Assembly (NCBI GenBank): GCA_903927345.1
Contig: CAIYMO010000042.1
Coordinates: 1 to 64,000 of the forward strand
Source of the DNA: an uncultured Armatimonadota bacterium
GTDB lineage: Bacteria > Armatimonadota > Fimbriimonadia > Fimbriimonadales > Fimbriimonadaceae
Reading direction: 5' to 3'
Length of the DNA: 64,000 bases
This document shows positions 8,562 to 15,513 of the stretch, in pieces (position 1 is the first letter of the stretch; each line of letters begins with the position of its first letter). The translations under genes were made by a program, and so were the position numbers. The notes beneath the pieces were generated by a model. The model worked only from the letters and a program-made list of their open reading frames with translations, did not search any database and was not told the origin of the DNA.

Positions 8562-10409
8562 GTGTTGAAAGTTGCAGTTTTGCCCTTGAATGCCGGAGAG
8601 GGCGCTAAGCCCCAGCTCGGGCGCCAAATTTCCGCTTTCGTGGCAGACCAACTTCGAAGCCACGCTGGTGCAGATGTTCAGTCCGTAAGCTTCCTGACTC
8701 AAGTCGAGCAGGGTGGCGTCGCCCGAACCGCCTTCGTCAATATCGGCGACGGTCTTTTGGAAGCCGAGCAGCTCGGAGATTTGTTTAATCAATCTGGCGT
8801 CGATGTTTCGATGGATGGCAGCATCGCCGTTGTTGATGGTGGTCACGAAATTACCGTTCGCTATACCAAGAAGGATGACCTTGCGGCTGGCGTAACCGAA
8901 GTTCACAAGTTTGCTGACGATGCCATCTTCACCGTCCTCCATAAATTGGTGAAGCGACTCGCGGACGAAGCTCAGATTGGCTTGCCAGAATTTTTGGCTG
9001 GAGAGACGATGGAGTTCGGCACCGACAGCGCTGCTTGCTTCCTTAAGTTCCTTGAAGGTTACGATGCGCTGAACTACATTCAGCAAGCGAACGGATTGGT
9101 CGCTCAGGAGTTTTCGCCGGAAGGAGCTATGGGATGTCTGCTTGAGGCGATTGAGCTTGATCCAGAGTTCGAGGGCGCTTATCAGGTTCTCGTGGGCCTG
9201 TGCCGAGCCTGCACCCAGTACCAGATCGGCACGTTCGAGATGGTCGAGGCTTCGCTCACAAAGGCAACTCAATTGGTTGCTGACGATTTCGGTGCTTACT
9301 TCGCACTTGGCGAGCTGCACCAGGCAGCTAACAATGCGGCACAGGCCGTTGACTTCTTCGAGAAGTCTGCTCAGTTGAAAGCCGACGATCCAGGAATTTT
9401 GAATCGCCTCGGAAATGCACAAGCGTCGATGAACATGTTCGTTAACGCAGAGCGCAACTTTAAGCGAGCGATTGAGCTTGAAGACGAAACGAAACCTTCG
9501 ATGGACTTCTTGGTCGGCGTGCTCAACGCAACCGGGCGAGGACACGAAGTGCCCGCTCTCTGGAAGGAACTGGTTGATGCAAACCCTCAGAATCCTGAGT
9601 TCCACGCAAAGTACGCGATCTCGTTGATTCAGAACGGTCGTCAGGCCGACGGTGAAAAGGCGTTCGAGAACGCGATCGAGACCGTGGAAGAGAACGTGCT
9701 CGTGAAGCGGTTCTATGCTCCTTACCTGGCACAGAACGAGGATCTCGACCGCGCAATGGACTTCTACGAGGACGTCATCGACGTTGCTCCTGCTGATGTC
9801 CCATTGTTGCTTGAATACGCTCAAACCCTCCAAGCTGCGGACCGTGAGTTTGAAATCCCGGCCGTCCTTCAAAACGTTTTGAAGGCAAATCCAGATCCGA
9901 ACACCAAGGCTCAAGCCACTGCATGGCTGATCGAGTTGGAGCAGCCAAAGAGAATTGAAAGCGTTCAGGCGGCAGGTGAGAAGCTTGCGGCTGGCGACGC
10001 AGAGGGTGCCATTCGTGACCTCAAGCCACTGCGCAACTGGCTTGCTGACTATTGGAAGCTCTGGGCCATGCTTGCTTCGGCATACAACCGAGTTGGTGAC
10101 CACGTGGAGGCAGAAGACTCTGCTCGGCGGCTTCTTGAGATGTATCCAGGTTGCGAACCAGCATACGGCGAGTACCGAGAGGCTCTCAACGGTCAGGGTA
10201 AGCACGAGGACGCTTGGCAGTTCATGCAGTTCGCGTTCTCTCAGAATCAGCAGAGTTTTGGCGTCTTCATCAACCTTGGACTTGCGGCTAAACGAGCCGG
10301 TCATTCGGAAGAGGCTAAGCAAATCGCTGAGCAAGTTCGAGCCGTTGTCAATGAAAACCCGGACATGATGGGTGAACTAAAGGACGTTCTCGCTGAGCTT
10401 GAGGCGTAA
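8562..10409 (+). CDS. Cytoplasmic TPR-repeat protein with TolB/FlgO-like N-terminal domain
   Basis: About 615 residues. The N-terminus (KVAVLPLNAGEG, then about 120 residues of alternating strands and helices) resembles the N-terminal domain of TolB/FlgO-like and adenylate-cyclase-associated proteins. From about residue 150 to the end it is a series of degenerate tetratricopeptide repeats (e.g. AYFALGELHQAANN..AVDFFEKSAQL, GILNRLGNAQASMNMFVNAERNFKRAIEL). There is no signal peptide or TM segment, so I expect a cytosolic scaffold. Start chosen at GTG 8562 because a TAAACT hexamer sits 7 bases upstream; TTG 8565 would give MKVAVLPL and cannot be excluded. A complete antisense reading frame covers this gene and is a codon-bias shadow. 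Specific partner unknown. Confidence 0.8.
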   Translation: MLKVAVLPLNAGEGAKPQLGRQISAFVADQLRSHAGADVQSVSFLTQVEQGGVARTAFVNIGDGLLEAEQLGDLFNQSGVDVSMDGSIAVVDGGHEITVRYTKKDDLAAGVTEVHKFADDAIFTVLHKLVKRLADEAQIGLPEFLAGETMEFGTDSAACFLKFLEGYDALNYIQQANGLVAQEFSPEGAMGCLLEAIELDPEFEGAYQVLVGLCRACTQYQIGTFEMVEASLTKATQLVADDFGAYFALGELHQAANNAAQAVDFFEKSAQLKADDPGILNRLGNAQASMNMFVNAERNFKRAIELEDETKPSMDFLVGVLNATGRGHEVPALWKELVDANPQNPEFHAKYAISLIQNGRQADGEKAFENAIETVEENVLVKRFYAPYLAQNEDLDRAMDFYEDVIDVAPADVPLLLEYAQTLQAADREFEIPAVLQNVLKANPDPNTKAQATAWLIELEQPKRIESVQAAGEKLAAGDAEGAIRDLKPLRNWLADYWKLWAMLASAYNRVGDHVEAEDSARRLLEMYPGCEPAYGEYREALNGQGKHEDAWQFMQFAFSQNQQSFGVFINLGLAAKRAGHSEEAKQIAEQVRAVVNENPDMMGELKDVLAELEA

Positions 10410-10415
10410 AATGAA

Positions 10416-11075
10416 ATGGTGCAGGTAACCGCACCAACTGAAGACAAACGCGTGCACCCATTGGTGTGCGCGTTTGTCATTTTCACGGTGCTGATGGTGA
10501 CGATCTACGCATTGCCAAAGCCATCGCCTGCCGTCGTTAACAACGAGGTTGAACCTCGCGGAACCGACATCTTCCTTAAGTGGAACGACGCCAAGCTCAA
10601 GCCGAACCCGGTTGTTGAAAACTATCTGTACCCAACTGGGCTTTGGCAGTACTGGGACATGTTTGCACCTAACCCAGCCCAAACCGACTTTTGGTGCGAC
10701 GCCGAGGTCGTTTTCTTTGATGGTTCGAAGGCTAGATATCAATATCCGCGAATGAAAGAGCTTCCGATCGCTCAGAAGTATGTGATGGAGCGGTATCGCA
10801 AGTTCTACGAGCGTGTCAACATGAGCGACCCTGCCCATGGGAATGACAATGGCTGGATGTGGCCGGTCTTTGCTCAGCACATCGCGCTGATCAATGCAAA
10901 CGATCCCACTAATCCCCCAGTCAAAATTGGGCTCACTCGGCACTGGCAAGACGTTGCCCGGCACGATGCTAAGCCGGGACCCGAGCCTGGCTATCAACAG
11001 TACACGTTTTACTGGCATATTGTCGACCAGACGCAGCTGGCGAAAGATATGAGGTGGGCCATTGGAAACCGCTAA
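10416..11075 (+). CDS. Single-TM protein paired with HTTM protein
   Basis: 219 residues: a short cytoplasmic N-terminus, one TM helix (about residues 16-33), then an extracytoplasmic part with the motif YLYPTGLWQYWDMFAPNP. I do not recognise a named family, but a W-x-MFAPNP motif protein next to an HTTM gene is a pairing I associate with bacterial HTTM loci. It begins 7 bases after the TPR stop and overlaps the HTTM gene by 14 bases, so the two are probably translated together and act in one membrane complex. Oddly, codons 10-21 contain a 16-bp hairpin followed by TTTT (10443-10483) that looks like an intrinsic terminator. A shorter product from ATG 10494 would lose half the TM helix. Confidence 0.72.
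   Translation: MVQVTAPTEDKRVHPLVCAFVIFTVLMVTIYALPKPSPAVVNNEVEPRGTDIFLKWNDAKLKPNPVVENYLYPTGLWQYWDMFAPNPAQTDFWCDAEVVFFDGSKARYQYPRMKELPIAQKYVMERYRKFYERVNMSDPAHGNDNGWMWPVFAQHIALINANDPTNPPVKIGLTRHWQDVARHDAKPGPEPGYQQYTFYWHIVDQTQLAKDMRWAIGNR
10443..10483 (+). terminator. Strong hairpin plus T-run inside the 5' coding region
   Basis: Arms 10443-10458 and 10463-10478 pair over 16 positions (14 Watson-Crick, 2 G-T) around a CATT loop, followed by ATTTT (10479-10483). It lies 34 bases after the TPR stop, where a terminator for that gene would be expected, yet it is inside the next gene's coding sequence. It could be an attenuator limiting read-through into HTTM-recN. Confidence 0.5.
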
Positions 11076-12003
11076 GCAGTTGTACCGATACTGGTTTGGA
11101 TTCGGAAGCCCCGTCACAATGGGTGTCTTTCGCATCGTCTTTAGCTTGCTTCTTTTCATCAACTTTGCGATGATTGGGATGTTCTGGAACGACTGGTTTG
11201 GTCAGACCGGATACGTTCCGGCTGAGATCGCGGGGCGGTGGCTTGATTCGCACTATTTGAACGGGGGGACGGCAGACCTTTGGTTCAACCGTATTGATCC
11301 GCTTTTCGGGGTCAGCAATGACACCGTTGTGAAGGTCGTTTATTGGATGACGGCGGGCTTTGCCATGCTTTCAGCACTTGGGCTGTGGTCACGATTTAGC
11401 ACCTTCTGCTTGGCAGTTGGCGTAGTCACCCTTCACCACCGTAATCCGATCATTCTTCATGGTGGTGATACCTGGATGCGGGTTGCTTCGATTTATCTCG
11501 CTCTTGCTCCTTCTGGGGCAGCCGTCTCCCTCGACCGATGGATCGCGCTCCGCAGGGGTAAGGCACCCGCACAGCCCGAGCTCGTTTCGATGTGGCCCCA
11601 GCGGCTCATTGCGTACAACCTTGCGCTATTGTATTTCACGACGACCTGGTCGAAATGGTTTGGTGGTCTTTGGAAGTCGGGAGATGCCACTTGGTATCCG
11701 GCTCGGCTCCATGAGTTCGACCGCTTCCCTGTCCCTGATTTTGTTAACCAGTACCCCATGGTGAAGGTGACGACCTGGGGAACCTTGGCGGTCGAGTTTG
11801 CGCTTGGAACTCTGGTGTTCTTCAAGCCACTTCGCAAGTGGGTTTTGCTATCAGGAATTGCCCTGCACATGTGGATCGAGTACTCGATGAACATCCCGCT
11901 GTTCGCGTTTTTGATGACGTCTTCGTACATCGTTTTTTATGATGGTGAAGAGACTGCGGCGTGGTGGGATAGACTCAAAGCGCGGTTTGCGCGTTCCCAA
12001 TGA
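11062..12003 (+). CDS. HTTM-domain membrane protein (vitamin K gamma-carboxylase-like fold)
   Basis: 313 residues with about 6-8 membrane helices. It has the HTTM features: GVFRIVFSLLLFINF helix 1, the HHRNPIILHGGDTWMR loop (a charged loop after TM3 typical of the family), and an ALLYFTTTWSKWFG helix. HTTM proteins are membrane proteins related to gamma-glutamyl carboxylase, mostly of unknown activity. The start is TTG 11062, preceded by GAGGTGGG, overlapping the previous gene by 14 bases; its own stop overlaps recN by 4 bases (ATGA). The coupling ties a membrane redox-type domain to a DNA repair gene by co-expression; functional linkage is not shown. Confidence 0.82.
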   Translation: METAKQLYRYWFGFGSPVTMGVFRIVFSLLLFINFAMIGMFWNDWFGQTGYVPAEIAGRWLDSHYLNGGTADLWFNRIDPLFGVSNDTVVKVVYWMTAGFAMLSALGLWSRFSTFCLAVGVVTLHHRNPIILHGGDTWMRVASIYLALAPSGAAVSLDRWIALRRGKAPAQPELVSMWPQRLIAYNLALLYFTTTWSKWFGGLWKSGDATWYPARLHEFDRFPVPDFVNQYPMVKVTTWGTLAVEFALGTLVFFKPLRKWVLLSGIALHMWIEYSMNIPLFAFLMTSSYIVFYDGEETAAWWDRLKARFARSQ

Positions 12004-13661
12004 TCTCAGAGCTCAGAGTCGAGAACCTAGCGATTATTCATCACGTTGAACTCAGTTTCAACGGAGGATTTTCTGTGCTTACTGGCGAGACTGGTGCGGG
12101 AAAGTCGTTGATGATCGACGCCCTTGAGCTTGCGTTGGGAGAGCGCGCAGATACCGATCTCGTGCGCACTGGTGCCCCAAAGGCGTCCGTGCAGCTTGTA
12201 CTTGATCTTTCGGCTCGTCCCGATCTGTTGAACCCGCTGAGCGAGCTCGGCTTGGAGCTGGAGAACGGGCAGCTGTTCCTGCTTCGAGAGGTTTTCGCGG
12301 AGGGACGGTCGGTGGCAAGAGTCAACGGGCGAACGGTGCCCGTTTCCACACTAAAGGCGCTTGGGAAGATGATCGTCGATTTGCACGGTCAGCATCAGCA
12401 CCAAGCATTGCTGGATCCCTTGACTCACGTTGGGTATCTGGATCAATGGATTGGGGAAGAGGCTGAAGTGGCGTTGTCGCTCGTCGATTCGACTTACTCG
12501 GCTTACGCCCAAGTGCGCGAGCGGATGAACGCGCTCAAGCGTGGATTGCGAGAGCGTGAACAACGCTTGGACATTCTGCGATTCCAAGTCAGTGAGATTC
12601 GTTCGTTCTCGCCGGTAGAAGGAGAGGAGGAAGAGCTGACTGCGACGCTTTCTCGTTTAAAAAACCTTGAGCGCATCACGCAATCCGTTCGGACGGCACT
12701 GGCGGCACTGAGCGAGGGTGAGGTTAATGCTCGCGATATGCTTGGGAGTGGCTCTTCGGCGGTATCAGATGCGCTTCGGTTTGACCCGTCGCTGGAAGCG
12801 ATTAGTGCGGGGATTGAGTCGGCGGTTGTGAATCTCGACGAATCCGTGCATGCGCTCTCAGACTACGTTGAACGCTTGGATGCCGACCCGACGCTATTGG
12901 ACATCACTACTGAGCGACTCGATGGGCTACGCCGGCTCAAGAGGAAGTACGGAGAGACCGAGGCAGCAGTTCTGGCGTTTTGTTTGACTGCCGAATCTGA
13001 ACTCGCGACTCTCGAAGACGCGGAAGCGAGTGAAGAATCGCTTGGTCAGCAGCTTTCTGCGGCAGAGGAAGCACTGACGGGTGCTTGTGCAAAGCTAACG
13101 CAGGTTCGGCGGTCGAAGGCTGATGCGTTTGTTACATCCGTCCGACAGCACCTTGACGATCTGTCGATGGGCAAGGCTCGGTTGGAGGTTTCGATCAAGC
13201 CGAGTGAGCCGACTTCTGTGGGCGCGGATAACGTTGAATTTCTGTTCTCCGCCAATGCCGGGGAGCCACCTAAACCGTTGGCAAAGATTGCTTCCGGAGG
13301 AGAGGTTTCTCGAGTCATGCTCGCGCTTAAGAGCGCTCTCGCTGGTCGCGCAGGAGTGCCGACATTATTGTTCGACGAAGTGGACACTGGGCTTGGCGGA
13401 AAGGCGGCGGCGGCTGTGGGTCGAAAGCTTGCCAACCTTGGGGCATTCTATCAAGTGATCGCCATTAGCCACCTGCCGCAGGTCGCGGCTTGCGCGGCGC
13501 ACCAGTACCGCATCGAAAAGCGGGAAGAAGCGGGTCGCTCGCAGACCTCGGTCGTTCCCCTATCTCAGGATGATCGGGTTGAAGAGATTGCCCGGATGCT
13601 GGCGGGTGATCAGGTGACGGAGATCGCTATGGCGAATGCTCGAGAGCTTTTGGGATGCTGA
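12000..13661 (+). CDS. recN: DNA repair protein RecN
   Basis: 553 residues, an SMC-like ATPase for double-strand-break repair. Walker A GETGAGKS is at 29-36; N-terminal RVENLAIIHHVEL is the family opening; HGQHQHQALLDP is the Q-loop-side motif; a coiled-coil pair covers about 150-360; the signature ASGGEVSRVMLALK and Walker B TLLFDEVDTGLGG lie near the C-terminus, followed by ISHLPQVAACA. ATP-driven tethering of DNA ends in the cytosol is the known role. ATG is within the ATGA overlap with the HTTM gene. No LexA-like site was recognised upstream. Confidence 0.96.
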   Translation: MISELRVENLAIIHHVELSFNGGFSVLTGETGAGKSLMIDALELALGERADTDLVRTGAPKASVQLVLDLSARPDLLNPLSELGLELENGQLFLLREVFAEGRSVARVNGRTVPVSTLKALGKMIVDLHGQHQHQALLDPLTHVGYLDQWIGEEAEVALSLVDSTYSAYAQVRERMNALKRGLREREQRLDILRFQVSEIRSFSPVEGEEEELTATLSRLKNLERITQSVRTALAALSEGEVNARDMLGSGSSAVSDALRFDPSLEAISAGIESAVVNLDESVHALSDYVERLDADPTLLDITTERLDGLRRLKRKYGETEAAVLAFCLTAESELATLEDAEASEESLGQQLSAAEEALTGACAKLTQVRRSKADAFVTSVRQHLDDLSMGKARLEVSIKPSEPTSVGADNVEFLFSANAGEPPKPLAKIASGGEVSRVMLALKSALAGRAGVPTLLFDEVDTGLGGKAAAAVGRKLANLGAFYQVIAISHLPQVAACAAHQYRIEKREEAGRSQTSVVPLSQDDRVEEIARMLAGDQVTEIAMANARELLGC

Positions 13662-13897
13662 TTGACCTGTGTGTAACCCTTAGCATTGGGCTGATTCTTC
13701 TCATCATTTTTCGCGCGTTGGGATACCTAAAGGCCACTCCTGGATCCTTGCCGGAGCACTTGAAGTCAATCGAATTGACGGACCAGGAGAAGGCAAAAGC
13801 ACAAGACCAACCTCTTCAGGTGATCAAAGCCGTCAGAGAACGAACAGGTCTCGGATTACGCGATGCCAAAGCGCTCGTTGACCAGCATCGGCACTAA
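13655..13897 (+). CDS. Small membrane protein with ribosomal L7/L12 C-terminal-like domain
   Basis: 80 residues: an N-terminal membrane helix (about 4-22), a linker, and a C-terminal segment VIKAVRERTGLGLRDAKALV that closely resembles the L7/L12 C-terminal domain (VIKxVRxITGLGLKEAKxLV). In L7/L12 this helix pair docks translation GTPases. Anchored to the membrane it is probably an adaptor, but nothing more can be said. The ATG overlaps the last 7 bases of recN, so it is translated with it. Similar short 'L7/L12 CTD' proteins occur in many bacteria without known function. Confidence 0.7.
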   Translation: MLIDLCVTLSIGLILLIIFRALGYLKATPGSLPEHLKSIELTDQEKAKAQDQPLQVIKAVRERTGLGLRDAKALVDQHRH

Positions 13898-13906
13898 ATT
13901 GAGTTC

Positions 13907-14323
13907 CTACTCGATTACGATTTCGGTGGAAATCGTCGGGTTTTGCCGCAGTGTTGCAGCCACTGAACAGTACTTCTCATCGCTTAACGAAACAGCTCTT
14001 TCAACAGCTGCTGGGTCAAGATCCTTACCTTTCACGATATGGCGGACAGTCAGCGCTGTAAATGGTCGAGGGTAAGTTCCGGGCTCGGGGCGCTCACCAA
14101 CGACTTCAATTCGGTAGTTTTCGATGACCTGGCGTTTCTTTGCAAGAATTCCAACCACGTCCACAGCTGAGCAAGCGGCGAGCGATCCGACCATGACTTC
14201 GAGAGGGGTTGGACCCTTGGGGGCGGAATCTTCATCATGGCTGGCGTCCATGACAAAAGGGACCCCGCTTGGGGCGGTTGCCTCAAACGTGAGATCCCCT
14301 TTCCATTCCACTGATACTTTCAT
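13907..14323 (-). CDS. OsmC/Ohr-family protein (YhfA-like)
   Basis: 138 residues. Two conserved cysteines, Cys51 in SLAACSAVDV and Cys119 in DEKYCSVAA, are placed as in OsmC-family thiol peroxidases, with the family's PTPLE and GPTPLEVMVGSLAAC helix. OsmC/Ohr proteins reduce organic hydroperoxides in the cytosol; the shorter YhfA-like group, which this resembles in length, is less well defined. It converges on the L7/L12-like gene with a 9-base gap. The start is followed by a normal MKVSVEWKGD strand. No partner gene is evident. Confidence 0.85.
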   Translation of the reverse strand: MKVSVEWKGDLTFEATAPSGVPFVMDASHDEDSAPKGPTPLEVMVGSLAACSAVDVVGILAKKRQVIENYRIEVVGERPEPGTYPRPFTALTVRHIVKGKDLDPAAVERAVSLSDEKYCSVAATLRQNPTISTEIVIE

Positions 14324-14356
14324 GGTTGTTTCTACGCCGAAACGGGCGCGCTCAGA

Positions 14357-15484
14357 TCAGCCCATCAGTTCGCGCTCGGCGGGAAACTCTGCGTCTCCGA
14401 TGAGCGATGGCTGGTCTGGCTTGGTTTCGAGGTTGATGAATCGATCTTGCTCCGAGGACTCGATGGACGCGAGCATAGCGTCTAGGACGTGGAACGCCAA
14501 GTCGCCGCTTGCTCGGTTGGGCCGTCCCTCGGCGATTGCATGGACCGTATCGAGGACGCCTAGACCGCGTGAGTTAGTCTTGAACGGCTCGGTAGCTCGG
14601 ATAATCTGCGATTCTCCGCCTTTGCGGACGATGATGTTGCCGGTTTCGGGCCGTCCGTCCCAGCCATCGAAGGAGTTTGGATCAGGAACGATCATGGTTC
14701 CATCGCCACCGTAAACGACGATGCAAGGCTGACCTTCGAAGCCGTGAGTGTCGAACGACATAGTGAGCTGGCCGACAACTCCGCTGTGGAATTGAACGGT
14801 GGTGCCGAAGTGGGTCGGGGTTTCGACCTTAATGACGGTTCCCTTCTTTGGTTCGCTGGTGACCGTTCGCTCAGGGTAGGTGATGTTCGTGATCGAAGCA
14901 ACTCGGCGGATTGGACCGAACATGTTGACCATCGCGGTCAGGTAGTAAGGACCCATGTCGAGCATTGGACCAGCGCCAGGCTTGTAGAAGAATTCTGGAT
15001 TGGGGTGCCAGGACTCAACGCCTCGGGAAGTCATGTAGCCGTGGACTCCCACGACCGGACCGATGATTCCACTTTCGATGAGTTTTCGGACCTGCTGGTG
15101 GGCGGCTCCGAGGAAGGTGTCGGGCGCACAGCCGATGGTCAAACCCTTTTCTTTTGCCATGCGAAGCATCTCACGAGCTTCTTCGCGGTTTGGTGCCAGG
15201 GGCTTTTCGTTGTGAACGTGCTTGCCAGCGTTGAGAATTTGGATAGCAACCTGACCGTGGACAGCAGGAATCGTCAAGTTGACGACGAGATCGATCTCTG
15301 TGGAAGAGATGAGCTCTTCAACGGTGAACGCCTTGATCTCGTACTTTTCGGCTTGAGCTTGCGCTGCGGCGGGGACGATGTCCGCGATCGCTACCAGCTC
15401 AGTCGAGGGGAATTTCTTGAGATTTTCGCAGTAGATCGAGCTAATGTTGCCGGCTCCAATGATGCCGACGCGCATGGGATTCAT
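14357..15484 (-). CDS. Gfo/Idh/MocA-family NAD(P)-dependent oxidoreductase
   Basis: 375 residues. The N-terminal Rossmann domain has GIIGAGNIS (8-16) and the conserved catalytic-site EKPLA (93-97); the C-terminal alpha/beta domain includes GAGPMLDMGPYYLTAMVNMFG, where the family His is replaced by Tyr-rich residues. These enzymes oxidise or epimerise sugars and cyclitols in the cytosol; the substrate is unknown. TAAAAT lies 7 bases before the ATG with no Shine-Dalgarno, and a perfect 8-bp inverted repeat overlaps that hexamer, so a repressor may control it. Confidence 0.87.
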   Translation of the reverse strand: MNPMRVGIIGAGNISSIYCENLKKFPSTELVAIADIVPAAAQAQAEKYEIKAFTVEELISSTEIDLVVNLTIPAVHGQVAIQILNAGKHVHNEKPLAPNREEAREMLRMAKEKGLTIGCAPDTFLGAAHQQVRKLIESGIIGPVVGVHGYMTSRGVESWHPNPEFFYKPGAGPMLDMGPYYLTAMVNMFGPIRRVASITNITYPERTVTSEPKKGTVIKVETPTHFGTTVQFHSGVVGQLTMSFDTHGFEGQPCIVVYGGDGTMIVPDPNSFDGWDGRPETGNIIVRKGGESQIIRATEPFKTNSRGLGVLDTVHAIAEGRPNRASGDLAFHVLDAMLASIESSEQDRFINLETKPDQPSLIGDAEFPAERELMG

Positions 15485-15506
15485 TGGGTCAATTTTACTT
15501 GACCCA
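15485..15506 (-). promoter_or_regulatory. Operator-like palindrome over the -10 of the Gfo/Idh gene
   Basis: TGGGTCAA (15485-15492) and TTGACCCA (15499-15506) form a perfect inverted repeat with a 6-base spacer. The minus-strand TAAAAT hexamer (15492-15497) lies inside it and the ATG is at its edge. There is no T-run, so a repressor site is more likely than a terminator for the upstream E1 gene. Confidence 0.5.
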
Positions 15507-15513
15507 ACAACCG

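Noticed and set aside
8520-10334. 604-codon antisense reading frame over the TPR gene
   Set aside because: It mirrors the TPR coding frame; its composition (Leu, Ser, Arg and Cys rich, no motif) is that of a codon-bias shadow, and the TPR frame has clear repeats.
10377-11162. 261-codon antisense frame over the HTTM partner
   Set aside because: No motif, crosses gene boundaries, shadow of the plus-strand genes.
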